Part shown: positions 34,347 to 45,085 of the stretch, piece by piece
How positions within the stretch are numbered: position 1 is the first letter of the stretch
Layout: each line of letters starts with the position of its first letter
Assembly (NCBI GenBank): GCA_937136425.1
Contig: CAKZON010000056.1
Coordinates: 42,435-106,434 of the forward strand
Direction: 5' to 3'
DNA from: an uncultured Crocinitomix sp.
GTDB taxonomy: Bacteria; Bacteroidota; Bacteroidia; Flavobacteriales_D; Crocinitomicaceae
DNA: 64,000 nt
The notes under the pieces: model-generated
Database searches by the model: none
Seen by the model: only the letters and a program-made list of their open reading frames with translations
Told to the model about the DNA's origin: nothing
Made by a program: the position numbers and the translations under genes

Positions 34347-34688
34347 TTACATTGCGGCTAATTCACGCACTTCAAGTGTAGTACCATGTGCAAAACCAGG
34401 GCACCCTTTGGCCAATTCGCAAGCTTCGTCCAAATTCTCGGCTTTGACAATTATATAGCCTCCCACTAATTCTTTTCCTTCTGCTAATGGACGATCAATT
34501 ATTTTGGTGCCGCTTTCGATTAAAGTTTTCCCCGCATATTCTAAAGGTTGTCCACCAACTAATTGTCCCTTCTCTGCAATTCCTCCCATCCATTCTGACC
34601 ATTGTTGCATATGTTCTTGCAAATATTCAGGAGATGCGTCAATCATTTTTTCTTGTCCTCCTCTAATGATGTATAAAAATTCTTTCAT
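34347..34688 (-). CDS. YCII-family (DGPF) protein
   Basis: 113 residues. Begins MKEFLYIIRGGQEKMIDASPE; the family features HMQQWSEWMGGIAEKGQLVGG, then DRPLAEGKELVGGYIIVKAENLDEA and the final strand TTLEVREL are visible. The DGPF-type loop is here DRPLAEGKE. It is the first gene of the ECF42 operon and has an ECF-type promoter at 34721-34747, 32 bp upstream. Catalytic role unproven. Confidence 0.88.
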   Translation of the reverse strand: MKEFLYIIRGGQEKMIDASPEYLQEHMQQWSEWMGGIAEKGQLVGGQPLEYAGKTLIESGTKIIDRPLAEGKELVGGYIIVKAENLDEACELAKGCPGFAHGTTLEVRELAAM

Positions 34689-34720
34689 TTTGTGTTGTTT
34701 TATTGTCCTGTTATCTAATA

Positions 34721-34747
34721 GACGATTGTGTTTTTAAGAATAGGACA
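34721..34747 (-). promoter_or_regulatory. ECF42-type promoter, copy 1
   Basis: Minus strand: TGTCC (34747-34743), 18 bp, CGTC (34724-34721), then 32 bp to the ATG at 34688. Identical elements and spacing to copy 2 at 35232-35258. ECF42 promoters described in Streptomyces have a TGTC-type -35 and a CG(A/T)C-type -10. Confidence 0.75.
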
Positions 34748-34758
34748 TTTTATTTAAA

Positions 34759-35196
34759 TTATTTTCTATATCCTTTTGATCCGTGCGATTCGCCATTACC
34801 AGTTTGGCAATATTGTCTTAAACTTTCTAAGTATCTTCCCCAGCTAAAATTACAATGCGCATAAAACTCGCCTTGCTCATCCCAACCATGATGTATGAAA
34901 TGTACGGCCGTTTTGCCTTCGGCAATATGTAGTTTAAAACTAAAGGTGTGATTTAACCATCCGTGTTTACTATCAATGCAAATCCATTCAACTGATTCGT
35001 TAGGAACTAATGCACTTACTTTCATTTTTGGCCCAATATAATCGCCAAAGTTAAATTGGAGTTCTCCGTTTATTTGTGGATCACCATCTGTCAATATTGT
35101 CCACCAATTTTGTAGCCCATTTATTGTGGTTAAGGCTTCATAAACAATGTTTTTACTAGCAGCAATATGAAATTGATGTTGTATCGAGTATTTCAT
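34759..35196 (-). CDS. SRPBCC/AHSA1-domain protein
   Basis: 145 residues. START-like helix-grip fold: QHQFHIAASKNIVYEALTT, NGLQNWWTILT, then FNFGDYIGPKMKVSALVPNE, WICIDSKHGWLNHTFSFKL and AVHFIHHGWDEQGEFYAHC, with the long C-terminal helix WGRYLESLRQYCQT. These proteins bind hydrophobic ligands; AHSA1-like members accompany YCII and ECF systems. It has its own copy of the ECF-type promoter at 35232-35258, so it belongs to the ECF42 regulon. Confidence 0.88.
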   Translation of the reverse strand: MKYSIQHQFHIAASKNIVYEALTTINGLQNWWTILTDGDPQINGELQFNFGDYIGPKMKVSALVPNESVEWICIDSKHGWLNHTFSFKLHIAEGKTAVHFIHHGWDEQGEFYAHCNFSWGRYLESLRQYCQTGNGESHGSKGYRK

Positions 35197-35231
35197 GATG
35201 TATTTATTTGTTTAAATTGTTCTGATACTAT

Positions 35232-35258
35232 GACGAATGCTTTAAGGATAATTGGACA
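35232..35258 (-). promoter_or_regulatory. ECF42-type promoter, copy 2
   Basis: Minus strand: TGTCC (35258-35254), 18 bp, CGTC (35235-35232), then 35 bp to the ATG at 35196. Both copies are preceded by AA and followed by a similar CTTAAA spacer core. Confidence 0.75.
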
Positions 35259-35376
35259 TTTGTCATTAATGAATTAAATATAAGGATTTTAGAACTACAT
35301 GTTTCTCAAACACGGTTATGCGAGATTAGCACAACCTCTGAAGATTTCTTATTTTGTAAACTTATTGCACTATGAT

Positions 35377-36186
35377 ATGAAAACGAACCAACTTTTAATA
35401 ATTGCTATCTTAATGATAGCCTTTTCCTGCCAAAATGCAGATGAGAAAAATACGACTGAAACAGTTGAAATTGTTAATGAAGAACCAGTATCATCAAATG
35501 TTATAAATGATTCTGAAATTGTTGAGACAGAATCTATAGATACAGAACTGTTAGAGTTCGGTTGGAAAACAGATGCTGATTATATTCATTTTGGGGCGAG
35601 TTATTTAGACACTGTTTATATTGGTGCAGAAAGAGCGATTAAAGATCCGTTTGAATATTTTTCGGAAGAGAGAAATAATGTGGTTGTATTAATTGATTCT
35701 GGCAGATATGTTGATGAAAGCGCATTGTGGATTAGTGGAGATAATATAATTGTATGCGGAGAGGATGGGGTTTCTATTTTAATTGATCAGTTATATGATA
35801 ATGTGATGTGGGTTACAGGGAATAATATTGTGGTGGATAATTTACACATGATGCATTTAATGCGAGGTGACGAATCTGGACAAAATTGCACCGGTAGAGT
35901 AATAGGATTTGAAGGAGCAGATAACGTAACAATTGTGAATTGTGATTTAAATGGGTGTGGTTTAGCTGGGTTACATGATAATATGATGAATGGAACTATT
36001 TATGTTGAGCATAATTATATTCACAATAACTCTTTAGGAGCATATACTAATATAGATGGAGAGGTGTGGCAGGAAGAGGTTGATGATCACGAAACCTTTA
36101 TCTTTAAAAATAATAGAATTGAAAATAATGGATTTGATAGAATATTTGAATATGATGAGGAGTATACTGAAGGTGATTTTAATTAA
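35377..36186 (+). CDS. Lipoprotein with right-handed parallel beta-helix
   Basis: 269 residues from the ATG at 35377, where the lipoprotein signal starts (MKTNQLLIIAILMIAFSC, Cys at 18); longer in-frame starts lack a signal. An acidic, Thr/Glu/Ser-rich linker (about 22-65) precedes repeated beta-helix coils with the VVVDN/ITIVNCD style: DNIIVCGEDGVSILI, GNNIVVDNLHMMH, DNVTIVNCDLNGCG, GTIYVEHNYIHNN, TFIFKNNRIENNG. Such folds bind or cleave polysaccharides; no catalytic residues can be named. Single gene. Confidence 0.8.
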   Translation: MKTNQLLIIAILMIAFSCQNADEKNTTETVEIVNEEPVSSNVINDSEIVETESIDTELLEFGWKTDADYIHFGASYLDTVYIGAERAIKDPFEYFSEERNNVVVLIDSGRYVDESALWISGDNIIVCGEDGVSILIDQLYDNVMWVTGNNIVVDNLHMMHLMRGDESGQNCTGRVIGFEGADNVTIVNCDLNGCGLAGLHDNMMNGTIYVEHNYIHNNSLGAYTNIDGEVWQEEVDDHETFIFKNNRIENNGFDRIFEYDEEYTEGDFN

Positions 36187-36277
36187 GCCTGTTAATTTCT
36201 TGATGATTATTTAATGAATGAGATCATCTTTATTTTATAAACAGTTTGGTATCTTTACTTAAAACTAACTACTCTAA

Positions 36278-37528
36278 ATGAAAATCATTGTTGCGTTACT
36301 AATGATTTCATCTATTTGTTATGGACAAGTAGATGGGCCGGAATTTCAAAAAATAGATCAACAACTTGATTCAATTGAAAACTTGAAGCAAAAATTAACG
36401 GGTGAATTAGAATTAATTCGCCTGAAATGGATTCAAGATGAAATTGCAGCAGTTGGTGTGCCGCAAAGAGAACAAGCCGAGGAGGTTATAGAACATGTTG
36501 CAATGCAGCTATGTTATAATGAAGAACACGAGCAAGCTAATTGGGTAATGCATGTTATTTTACCCGCAATAATAGAGGGGAATGTTTCTAGAACGAATGA
36601 CTTTCGCGAAGATGATTCAGTAAAAACAGGAACTGCTCAGGAGAAAGATTACTTTTTAAAAACATTGAAAGCAGATAGCAGTTATAAGTATGACGGCTTT
36701 GGTTATGATCGAGGGCATTTAGCACCTTCTGCAGATTTTAGGTGGAGCCCTTTAGCATTATCAGAAAGTTATTATTATTCTAATATGTCACCGCAGGTTG
36801 GGGATTTTAATAGGGAGAAATGGGCAGAATTAGAAAACAATTTACGAGAATATGTTGTAACAAATGAGACGCATTTAGTGGTTGTTACGGCGCCAGTTTT
36901 AGATGCGGACTTGGCAAAGGTTGAAAGAAGCTCAAATGGATTATCGGTGCCAAAGTATTTTGTTAAGGCGGTTTTAGATCATAAAAACAATCGAGCAATT
37001 GCTTATGTAATGCCTAATGAAAAAATTGAGAAACCAATAGAGTCATATGCTGTGAGTATTGACAGTGCAGAGGCTATTTTGGGCTACGATCTGTTTTCAA
37101 ATTTGGAAGATCTAATAGAAAATGAGATTGAAGCAAGAAATGACTATCAATATTGGTTACCAGAGCAAGAAAAGGGAGATGTAGTGGCAATAGCTAGAAA
37201 ACGTTTACCTAAAAATACTTTAAACACTGATGGAATTCATATATTTATTGGAAATGAAAAAAAGCGAACAGTTTGCGGAAAAGTGGTGAGTGTAAAAAAA
37301 CATGAAAAGGGACATGTATTCATTAATTTGGATAAGAAATTTCCAAATCAAATATTTTCTATTTCAATATTTGAATCCAATATTAATAATTTTGATTACC
37401 AACCAGAGGTGTACTTGAAAGACGAAGAAGTGTGTTTTACAGGGATGATAACTGAGTATAATGGAACTCCCAATATGGTTGTTGAACATAGTAAGCAGGT
37501 AAAGCTTTTTGTTGATTTAGGTAAATAA
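36278..37528 (+). CDS. Secreted DNA/RNA non-specific endonuclease with a C-terminal OB-like domain
   Basis: 416 residues. Signal peptide (MKIIVALLMISSICYGQ). The beta-beta-alpha-metal nuclease domain (about 75-280) has the active site YDRGHLAPSADF (His catalytic base, about 147) and the metal Asn in MSPQVGDFNREKW. An N-terminal coiled segment (QKIDQQLDSIENLKQKL) precedes it. After residue 330 comes a small beta domain (KVVSVKKHEKGHVFINLDKK ... EVCFTGMITEYNGTPNMVVE) that looks like an OB fold, presumably nucleic-acid binding; this tail is not part of the core family. Likely degrades external DNA or RNA. Confidence 0.9.
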   Translation: MKIIVALLMISSICYGQVDGPEFQKIDQQLDSIENLKQKLTGELELIRLKWIQDEIAAVGVPQREQAEEVIEHVAMQLCYNEEHEQANWVMHVILPAIIEGNVSRTNDFREDDSVKTGTAQEKDYFLKTLKADSSYKYDGFGYDRGHLAPSADFRWSPLALSESYYYSNMSPQVGDFNREKWAELENNLREYVVTNETHLVVVTAPVLDADLAKVERSSNGLSVPKYFVKAVLDHKNNRAIAYVMPNEKIEKPIESYAVSIDSAEAILGYDLFSNLEDLIENEIEARNDYQYWLPEQEKGDVVAIARKRLPKNTLNTDGIHIFIGNEKKRTVCGKVVSVKKHEKGHVFINLDKKFPNQIFSISIFESNINNFDYQPEVYLKDEEVCFTGMITEYNGTPNMVVEHSKQVKLFVDLGK

Positions 37529-37581
37529 AAAGCATCTTTACAATTCATTATTAAGTTTCTATTAATTTTTAAAGAAAAAGA

Positions 37582-38631
37582 ATGTACGTACAAAGAAGGT
37601 TTCCATTTAAGAGTGTTTTAGTTTGGACTAAGAGTGAAATAATTTTCTTTTTTATTTTCGTTTCAGGAGTAACAGCTTTATATCACTTTCTTGATTTGAA
37701 GTGGTTACAGGTGCCATTGGGAGCAATAGCAATGATTGGTACAGCTGTAGCATTTATGGTTGGTTTTCAAAACAATGCAGCTTATGATCGAATTTGGGAG
37801 GCTAGAAAAATTTGGGGAGGAATTGTAAATACTTCGCGAACATTAATTATAACAGTGCGTGATAGTTTTTATATGCACCGCGCTGAGGCTAAAAAGGATG
37901 AATCTGACGAAGTAAAAATCATAACTAACCGGCATATTGCTTGGTTAACAGCTTTGCGTTACGCCATGCGTACTAAAAAAGTTTGGGAAGCCTCTTATGA
38001 ACAAAATCATAAAAAGGGAACTTTTAGCTATAATACTCCTGAATATAAAACAACCCTAGAAGAAGAATTAGAACCATACCTTTCGCCCGAGGAGTTTGAA
38101 TATGTCATGTCTAAAGACAATAAGCCAAATGCAATTATAAGTTTGCAATCGCGTCATTTAAGAAGGTTGACGGACCAGAAAAAGATTTGGGACTTCTCAT
38201 TATTAAACATGCAGCAAATGTTGCAAGAGTTAACTGCTTTACAAGGTAAGTCAGAGCGAATTAAAAACTTTCCATATCCCAAACAATACGGAAGTATAGG
38301 CTATCATTTTGTTCATATTTTTATGTGGATTTTACCAATAGCAATCATTCCTGCATTTGCTAATATTGGCACAGAAATGGCTGATACATTTCCGCGTGTT
38401 AGTGAATATTTTGTGTGGTTAAATATTCCGTTTACAGTCATTATAATTTGGATTTTCAATACAATGCTTCGAATTGGGCTAGCAGGTGAAAATCCTTTTG
38501 AAGGATCTCCAAATGATGTTCCAATTTCCAATATTTCTAGAGGAATTACGAGAGACATTTTACAAATTATTGATGAGGATCAAGAGAATATTCCTCCGCA
38601 GTTTGAAAATGAAAACCATATTCAAATGTAA
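37582..38631 (+). CDS. Bestrophin-family ion channel
   Basis: 349 residues. Four main membrane helices, two near the N-terminus (EIIFFFIFVSGVTALYHF, VPLGAIAMIGTAVAFMVGF) and two near residue 235-295 (GYHFVHIFMWILPIAIIPAF, FVWLNIPFTVIIIWIFNTM). The diagnostic stretch FQNNAAYDRIWEARKIWGGI is at about 56-75, and ENPFEGSPNDVPI near the end. Bacterial homologues form pentameric cation or anion channels in the inner membrane. Single gene ending at a strong terminator. Confidence 0.92.
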   Translation: MYVQRRFPFKSVLVWTKSEIIFFFIFVSGVTALYHFLDLKWLQVPLGAIAMIGTAVAFMVGFQNNAAYDRIWEARKIWGGIVNTSRTLIITVRDSFYMHRAEAKKDESDEVKIITNRHIAWLTALRYAMRTKKVWEASYEQNHKKGTFSYNTPEYKTTLEEELEPYLSPEEFEYVMSKDNKPNAIISLQSRHLRRLTDQKKIWDFSLLNMQQMLQELTALQGKSERIKNFPYPKQYGSIGYHFVHIFMWILPIAIIPAFANIGTEMADTFPRVSEYFVWLNIPFTVIIIWIFNTMLRIGLAGENPFEGSPNDVPISNISRGITRDILQIIDEDQENIPPQFENENHIQM

Positions 38632-38646
38632 AGGTTATACATTGTG

Positions 38647-38682
38647 AAAAAGGCTCTGACTCTTGTGTCAGAGCCTTTTTTG
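38647..38682. terminator. Bidirectional rho-independent terminator (bestrophin/katG)
   Basis: AAAAAGGCTCTGAC (38647-38660) pairs with GTCAGAGCCTTTTT (38667-38680). T-runs exist on both strands and both flanking genes converge here. Confidence 0.92.
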
Positions 38683-38694
38683 TTTATCAATCAG

Positions 38695-40967
<2,273 letters not shown>

Positions 40968-40987
40968 ATATTGATAAAATCAATATA

Positions 40988-41911
40988 ATGACTCTTCAAC
41001 AATTAAAGTATCTCGTAGCTCTCGATAACTATAGACATTTTGTTACGGCGGCCGAAAAATGTTTTGTAAATCAATCAACCATTACTATTCAGGTAAAAAA
41101 GCTGGAAGAAGAAATCAATATTAAAATATTTGATAGAAGTAAATCTCCACTTACAGTTACTCCAGCAGGAGAAAGAATAATAGAAAAGGCTAGGAGTGTG
41201 TTAGGTGAAGTTAAGGAAATGAAAGCAATGGTTGCAGATGAGAAAGAAAGTGTGAAAGGAACTTTTAAAATAGGTATTATACCAACCATCTCTCCTTATA
41301 TAGTTCCTAGTTTTAGCCTTGACTTTGAAAAGGATCATCATGATACACAATTAATTATCGAAGAGTTAGAGTCTGAACAGATTATTGATTCACTAAAAAA
41401 AGGGAAATTGGATGTTGGTATACTCGTAACTCCATTAAATGATCGAGATATTCGAGAAATACAACTCTATAATGAACCATTCATTTTTTACGGAAGTAAA
41501 TCCCATTCTCTTGTTAAAAAGAAAGAATTAGAACTTAGTGATTTGCAGACAATAGATAATTTATGGTTATTGAAAAACGGACATTGTTTTAAAAATCAGG
41601 TGGAAAGTTTATGCAAAAATTATAATAATAAAAGCTCAATTCAATTTCAAAGTGGATCAATTGAAACTTTGAAGAAAATGGTGGATAAATATAAAGGGTG
41701 CACGCTAGTTCCTGAAATGTCGGTGAGTGAAAATGAGAGTGAAAACATATCTTTTTTTAAAGAGCCTAAGCCAGTGAGAGAGGTAAGTTTGATTGTGCAC
41801 AAAAACTTTACAAAAGAAGCTTTACTTGAGATAATTCGAAAAAAAATATTGAAAGTTGTTCCAGACCAATTTGAGAAAAATGAACGCTATATCCGTGTGA
41901 AATGGAGATGA
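40988..41911 (+). CDS. oxyR: LysR-family peroxide sensor
   Basis: 307 residues. N-terminal winged helix (MTLQQLKYLVALDNYRHFVTAA), linker helix, and periplasmic-binding-protein-like sensor domain. The redox pair is intact: C200 and C209 in NGHCFKNQVESLC, matching E. coli C199/C208 in sequence context and spacing, so peroxide should form an activating disulfide. Divergent from katG, its expected target. Confidence 0.95.
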   Translation: MTLQQLKYLVALDNYRHFVTAAEKCFVNQSTITIQVKKLEEEINIKIFDRSKSPLTVTPAGERIIEKARSVLGEVKEMKAMVADEKESVKGTFKIGIIPTISPYIVPSFSLDFEKDHHDTQLIIEELESEQIIDSLKKGKLDVGILVTPLNDRDIREIQLYNEPFIFYGSKSHSLVKKKELELSDLQTIDNLWLLKNGHCFKNQVESLCKNYNNKSSIQFQSGSIETLKKMVDKYKGCTLVPEMSVSENESENISFFKEPKPVREVSLIVHKNFTKEALLEIIRKKILKVVPDQFEKNERYIRVKWR

Positions 41912-42247
41912 TTAACGCGCGTATTCTTTAGTGGCATGAACGCCCCAATCTGCAATTGCTGTTAATAAGGGAATTAACGTTTTGCCAAAATTAGTTAAGG
42001 CATATTCTACTTTTAGTGGCGGCTTAGTAGTGTATACCGTACGTTTAATGATTTGATGTTCTTCCAAGCTTTTTAGTTGCAAACTCAAAGTTCTTTCCGT
42101 CGCACTAGGAATTTTTTTTCTTAATTCATTATACCGTAAAGGTTTTTCAATTAGGTGGAATAAAATGACTGATTTCCATTTTCCTCCAATTATTCCCATG
42201 GTTACACTTGTGTAACAAGGGTATTTTTTTCCATTAATTTCATGCAT
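41912..42247 (-). CDS. HxlR-family transcriptional regulator
   Basis: 111 residues. Winged helix-turn-helix with the family hallmark MGIIGGKWKSVILFHLIEKPLRYNELRKKIP and later TERTLSLQLKSLEEHQIIKRTVY; the Cys in KKYPCYTSVTMG is at the position used for redox sensing by YodB/HypR-like members. The acceptor gene may be itself or the phosphatase gene at 42431; a perfect dyad lies at 42306-42326. Confidence 0.9.
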   Translation of the reverse strand: MHEINGKKYPCYTSVTMGIIGGKWKSVILFHLIEKPLRYNELRKKIPSATERTLSLQLKSLEEHQIIKRTVYTTKPPLKVEYALTNFGKTLIPLLTAIADWGVHATKEYAR

Positions 42248-42277
42248 AACTAATACTATCCTTTTTGACAGTTATTG

Positions 42278-42326
42278 CAAATATAAAACACTATACTTAG
42301 TTTTGAAACTATAAAAATTATAGTTT
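42278..42326 (-). promoter_or_regulatory. HxlR promoter with upstream dyad
   Basis: The minus-strand -7 box TATATTTG (42278-42285) precedes the HxlR gene. About 20 bp upstream lies the perfect dyad AAACTATA-AAAAT-TATAGTTT (42306-42326), and an extra ACTATA copy at 42290-42295 lies between. Candidate autoregulatory operator. Confidence 0.5.
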
Positions 42327-42430
42327 AATAATGGAAGTTGAAAATTCACCAATTATGCATAGATTTTTATGAAGAATAATTATGGGCTATTTTTAATGAT
42401 CTATATCAAGTCAATTTAAAGAAAGAAGTC

Positions 42431-43699
42431 ATGGAAATAAACATAGCGGTTGAAAGTTTAAAGAGTATTTTTGAACCTGAACTTGTCAGTGAAATTACGA
42501 ATTACTCAGTTCAAAAATTAAAAAAGGGGGATATTGTCACAACAGAGGCCGAAATTGTTGAAGCTATTCCAATTATTCTGAAAGGAAAAATGGAAGTGTC
42601 ACAATTAAATGTTAAGAATGTGAATACTCATTTGTATGAAATCAATCCAGTTCAAAGCTGCATAATTTCGTTAATTTCAGGGCAAGAAAGAAGACCCAGT
42701 CCTGCAGGTAGTTCCATATTGAAAGAAAGTTCAATCATTTTTGTTCCGATAGCTAAAACAAAAGAATGGTTTGATAAATATAATTCTTGGAGGCATTTTA
42801 TTTTAGACTTATATGATCAAAGATTAAATGAACTAATTCGCAGTAAAAATCTGATTCAAGAGCAAGCAAATAACATTGAAATTCAAAAAAAGGAAATTAC
42901 AGAAAGCATAACTTATTCAAAAAAAATTCAAACTACATTGCTACAATCTGAACAACAGTTCACTCAAAATGTACCTAATAGCTTTGTCTGGAATAGGCCA
43001 AAGGATATTGTTTCTGGCGATTTTTTTTGGTCAAAAAAATATCAAAATAAAGTTTATTTTGCTGTTGCAGATTGCACAGGGCATGGTGTTCCTGGAGCTA
43101 TGATAAGTATAGTATGTTATCAAACTTTGGATAAAGTAGTGTCTGACTTTCCCAATATCAAATTAGGAGAAATATTGAATAAAATACATGAAAAGATTCA
43201 ACAGCTTTTTGACCCTAGTCATACTAAAGTCAATGATGGAATGGATATTTCTCTTTGTTGTTATGATAAGAGTTTAAATAGATTGTCTTTTAGTGGAGCC
43301 AATAATTCCATTTATAGAGTAATAAAAAGTGACTATTCAGGTCATTTTCCTGAAGCAGAAATGCAAGAAAATGGAACTAAACTTATTGAGTACAAGGCTG
43401 ATAAGCAGGGGATAGGAGGAGTGGGGGAATCCAATCAATTTAGAACACATGAAATTGAATGTTTTAAAGGTGATTTGTTTTACTTAACTAGTGATGGTTT
43501 CCAAGATCAATTTGGAGGAGAGAATAACAAAAAAATGATGAAGAAAAGAATGAAAAAACATTTCTCAAATAACATTGTTTGTACTCTTGATGAGAGTCTC
43601 AATAATCTTGAAATATTTTTTAATGAATGGAAGGGGAAAGAAGAACAAACGGATGATGCACTCATTATTGGTTTTAAACCAATATTAACCAAAGATTAG
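42431..43699 (+). CDS. Crp-like sensor domain fused to a PP2C/SpoIIE phosphatase
   Basis: 422 residues. N-terminal cyclic-nucleotide-binding-like fold (about 10-135; KLKKGDIVTTEAE, INPVQSCIISLISGQ, KESSIIFVPIAKTKEWF) without the DNA-binding helix. A coiled helix (about 145-170) leads to the phosphatase domain (about 180-420): RPKDIVSGDFFW, VADCTGHGVPGAMIS and LTSDGFQDQFGG carry the metal aspartates. The Crp-like part probably senses a ligand or redox state through its Cys. A possible SiaA-type partner of the SiaB/SiaC pair at 9.6-10.6 kb, but unlinked. Confidence 0.88.
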   Translation: MEINIAVESLKSIFEPELVSEITNYSVQKLKKGDIVTTEAEIVEAIPIILKGKMEVSQLNVKNVNTHLYEINPVQSCIISLISGQERRPSPAGSSILKESSIIFVPIAKTKEWFDKYNSWRHFILDLYDQRLNELIRSKNLIQEQANNIEIQKKEITESITYSKKIQTTLLQSEQQFTQNVPNSFVWNRPKDIVSGDFFWSKKYQNKVYFAVADCTGHGVPGAMISIVCYQTLDKVVSDFPNIKLGEILNKIHEKIQQLFDPSHTKVNDGMDISLCCYDKSLNRLSFSGANNSIYRVIKSDYSGHFPEAEMQENGTKLIEYKADKQGIGGVGESNQFRTHEIECFKGDLFYLTSDGFQDQFGGENNKKMMKKRMKKHFSNNIVCTLDESLNNLEIFFNEWKGKEEQTDDALIIGFKPILTKD

Positions 43700-43706
43700 A
43701 ATGTTT

Positions 43707-43727
43707 AAAACATACGCTATGTTTTTT
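43707..43727 (+). terminator. AT-rich terminator-like hairpin
   Basis: AAAACATA-CGC-TATGTTTT with two more Ts, directly after the phosphatase gene. It separates this gene from the AraC cluster, but the stem is poor in G+C. Confidence 0.5.
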
Positions 43728-43757
43728 ATATCGAAATTTTAATACTAAAAAAGATAA

Positions 43758-44612
43758 ATGGAAAAATATGATCTACATAAGAATGATTTCTCAAAATTGC
43801 ATTTTGAGTTAAAAAAAATATCTCCATACTTTTTAAGGAATAAACAGAAGGCATCTAAACCTCATAGACACAGCTTTTATCAATTACTTTGGTTTAGAAA
43901 TAGTGGTAAACATTATATTGACTATGAGGTAATAAAACATCCTGCTAATACGTTGTTTCTCATTAATAAAAATCAAATACATTACTTTTGTGCAGATTCA
44001 AGTAATGAAGGTTTTTTATTCCATTTTAATGATTCATTCATCTCGAATTTAAATCTAGATTTACTTTCTAGATTTACGATCTCTATTTTTAATGAAATCG
44101 TCGAACCTTATATTATCTTAGAGGATCAGAATTCAAGAATCATTGAAGATAACGCGAAAAGAATACTTACAGAGTTTGAAGAGGAAAAAGAAAACTATTC
44201 ACATATCATATTACATCAATTTCTCGGACTGTTGTATCAAATTGAAAGAATTAAGAATGAACAAACTCCATTCAAGACGGATGCAAATTCTGATTTTTAT
44301 AAAATCGTAAAATTCAAACAAGAGGTAATTAAGAATATCGACGAACAATTAGGTTTAGAGGAATTTGCGAGTCGATTAGATATTTCTACTAAAAAGCTAA
44401 CCGCGCTTACAAAACAATATACTTCATTGACACCTGGCGCTCTCATTAAAGAATTAAAAATATTGGAAGCAAAAAGAATGCTTTCACATCAAGATGTTTC
44501 AATAAAGGAAATAGCCTACAGTCTAGGTTTTGATCAGCCCACTTATTTCACTAAGTTCTTTAAAAAGGAAACAAAACTCACGCCAAAGCAATTTCTACAG
44601 CAGGTGTTCTAA
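43758..44612 (+). CDS. AraC-family transcriptional regulator
   Basis: 284 residues. N-terminal cupin sensor (about 35-110, KPHRHSFYQLLWFRNSGKHYID, NTLFLINKNQIHYF). The C-terminal double helix-turn-helix (about 185-280) has LGLEEFASRLDISTKKLTALTKQYTSLTPGALIKE and the conserved second motif VSIKEIAYSLGFDQPTYFTKFFKK cut at GFDQPTYFTKFFKKET. A 31-bp element at its stop codon and another before the DJ-1 gene look like its binding sites. It is the only regulator within the cluster 43.7-49 kb. Confidence 0.92.
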   Translation: MEKYDLHKNDFSKLHFELKKISPYFLRNKQKASKPHRHSFYQLLWFRNSGKHYIDYEVIKHPANTLFLINKNQIHYFCADSSNEGFLFHFNDSFISNLNLDLLSRFTISIFNEIVEPYIILEDQNSRIIEDNAKRILTEFEEEKENYSHIILHQFLGLLYQIERIKNEQTPFKTDANSDFYKIVKFKQEVIKNIDEQLGLEEFASRLDISTKKLTALTKQYTSLTPGALIKELKILEAKRMLSHQDVSIKEIAYSLGFDQPTYFTKFFKKETKLTPKQFLQQVF

Positions 44613-44669
44613 TTTACCACTCTTAGGTTCTAAATTACCTTAACAAGGTATACCTTCTCTCTACATTTG
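44611..44669 (+). promoter_or_regulatory. AraC-type operator plus -7 box, copy 1
   Basis: Element AATTTACCAnTnTnAGG... at 44611-44641, overlapping the araC stop codon, then exactly 20 bp to the -7 box TACATTTG (44662-44669). It matches copy 2 at 24 of 31 positions, with the core TTACCA...AGGT...TAAAT.ACC. No TTG is present at -33, as expected for an activator-dependent promoter. Confidence 0.65.
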
Positions 44670-44692
44670 TTTTAATAATTAAAACGAATAAA

Positions 44693-45085
44693 ATGAAGGT
44701 GAAAAACAAACAAATTATTGAAAATTACTTCAATGCATTAGCAATTGGTGATATACCTACTGTATTTAGTTTATTCTCAGAAAATGCTATTTGGCATCAG
44801 CCAGGCAAAAATAAATTTTCAGGAGACCAAATAGGGTTAGAAGCAATTGGTAAAATGATCGGTAGCATGATGGAAGAAAGCGAAGGCTCTCTTAAAGTAA
44901 TTAAATCAGAAGAAGGAATGGTGAATGGAAATTATGTAAATGTTCCGGTAAAATTTACCGTAAAAAAAGCAGGTAATCAAATTGATATGAAAGGGTTTGA
45001 TCTATTTAGACTTGAAAATGAAAAAATTACGGAGGTGTGGTTGTTTTCCGAAAACCAAGAAGATGAAGATCAATTTTGGGGATGA
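44693..45085 (+). CDS. NTF2/SnoaL-like protein
   Basis: 130 residues, one NTF2-like alpha+beta cone: NKQIIENYFNALAIGDIPTVFSLF, then SENAIWHQPG and VKFTVKKAGNQIDMKGFDLF, and the closing strand KITEVWLFSENQED. Such proteins bind small hydrophobic or aromatic compounds, as isomerases or carriers. Transcribed from an AraC-type promoter immediately upstream. Substrate unknown. Confidence 0.82.
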   Translation: MKVKNKQIIENYFNALAIGDIPTVFSLFSENAIWHQPGKNKFSGDQIGLEAIGKMIGSMMEESEGSLKVIKSEEGMVNGNYVNVPVKFTVKKAGNQIDMKGFDLFRLENEKITEVWLFSENQEDEDQFWG

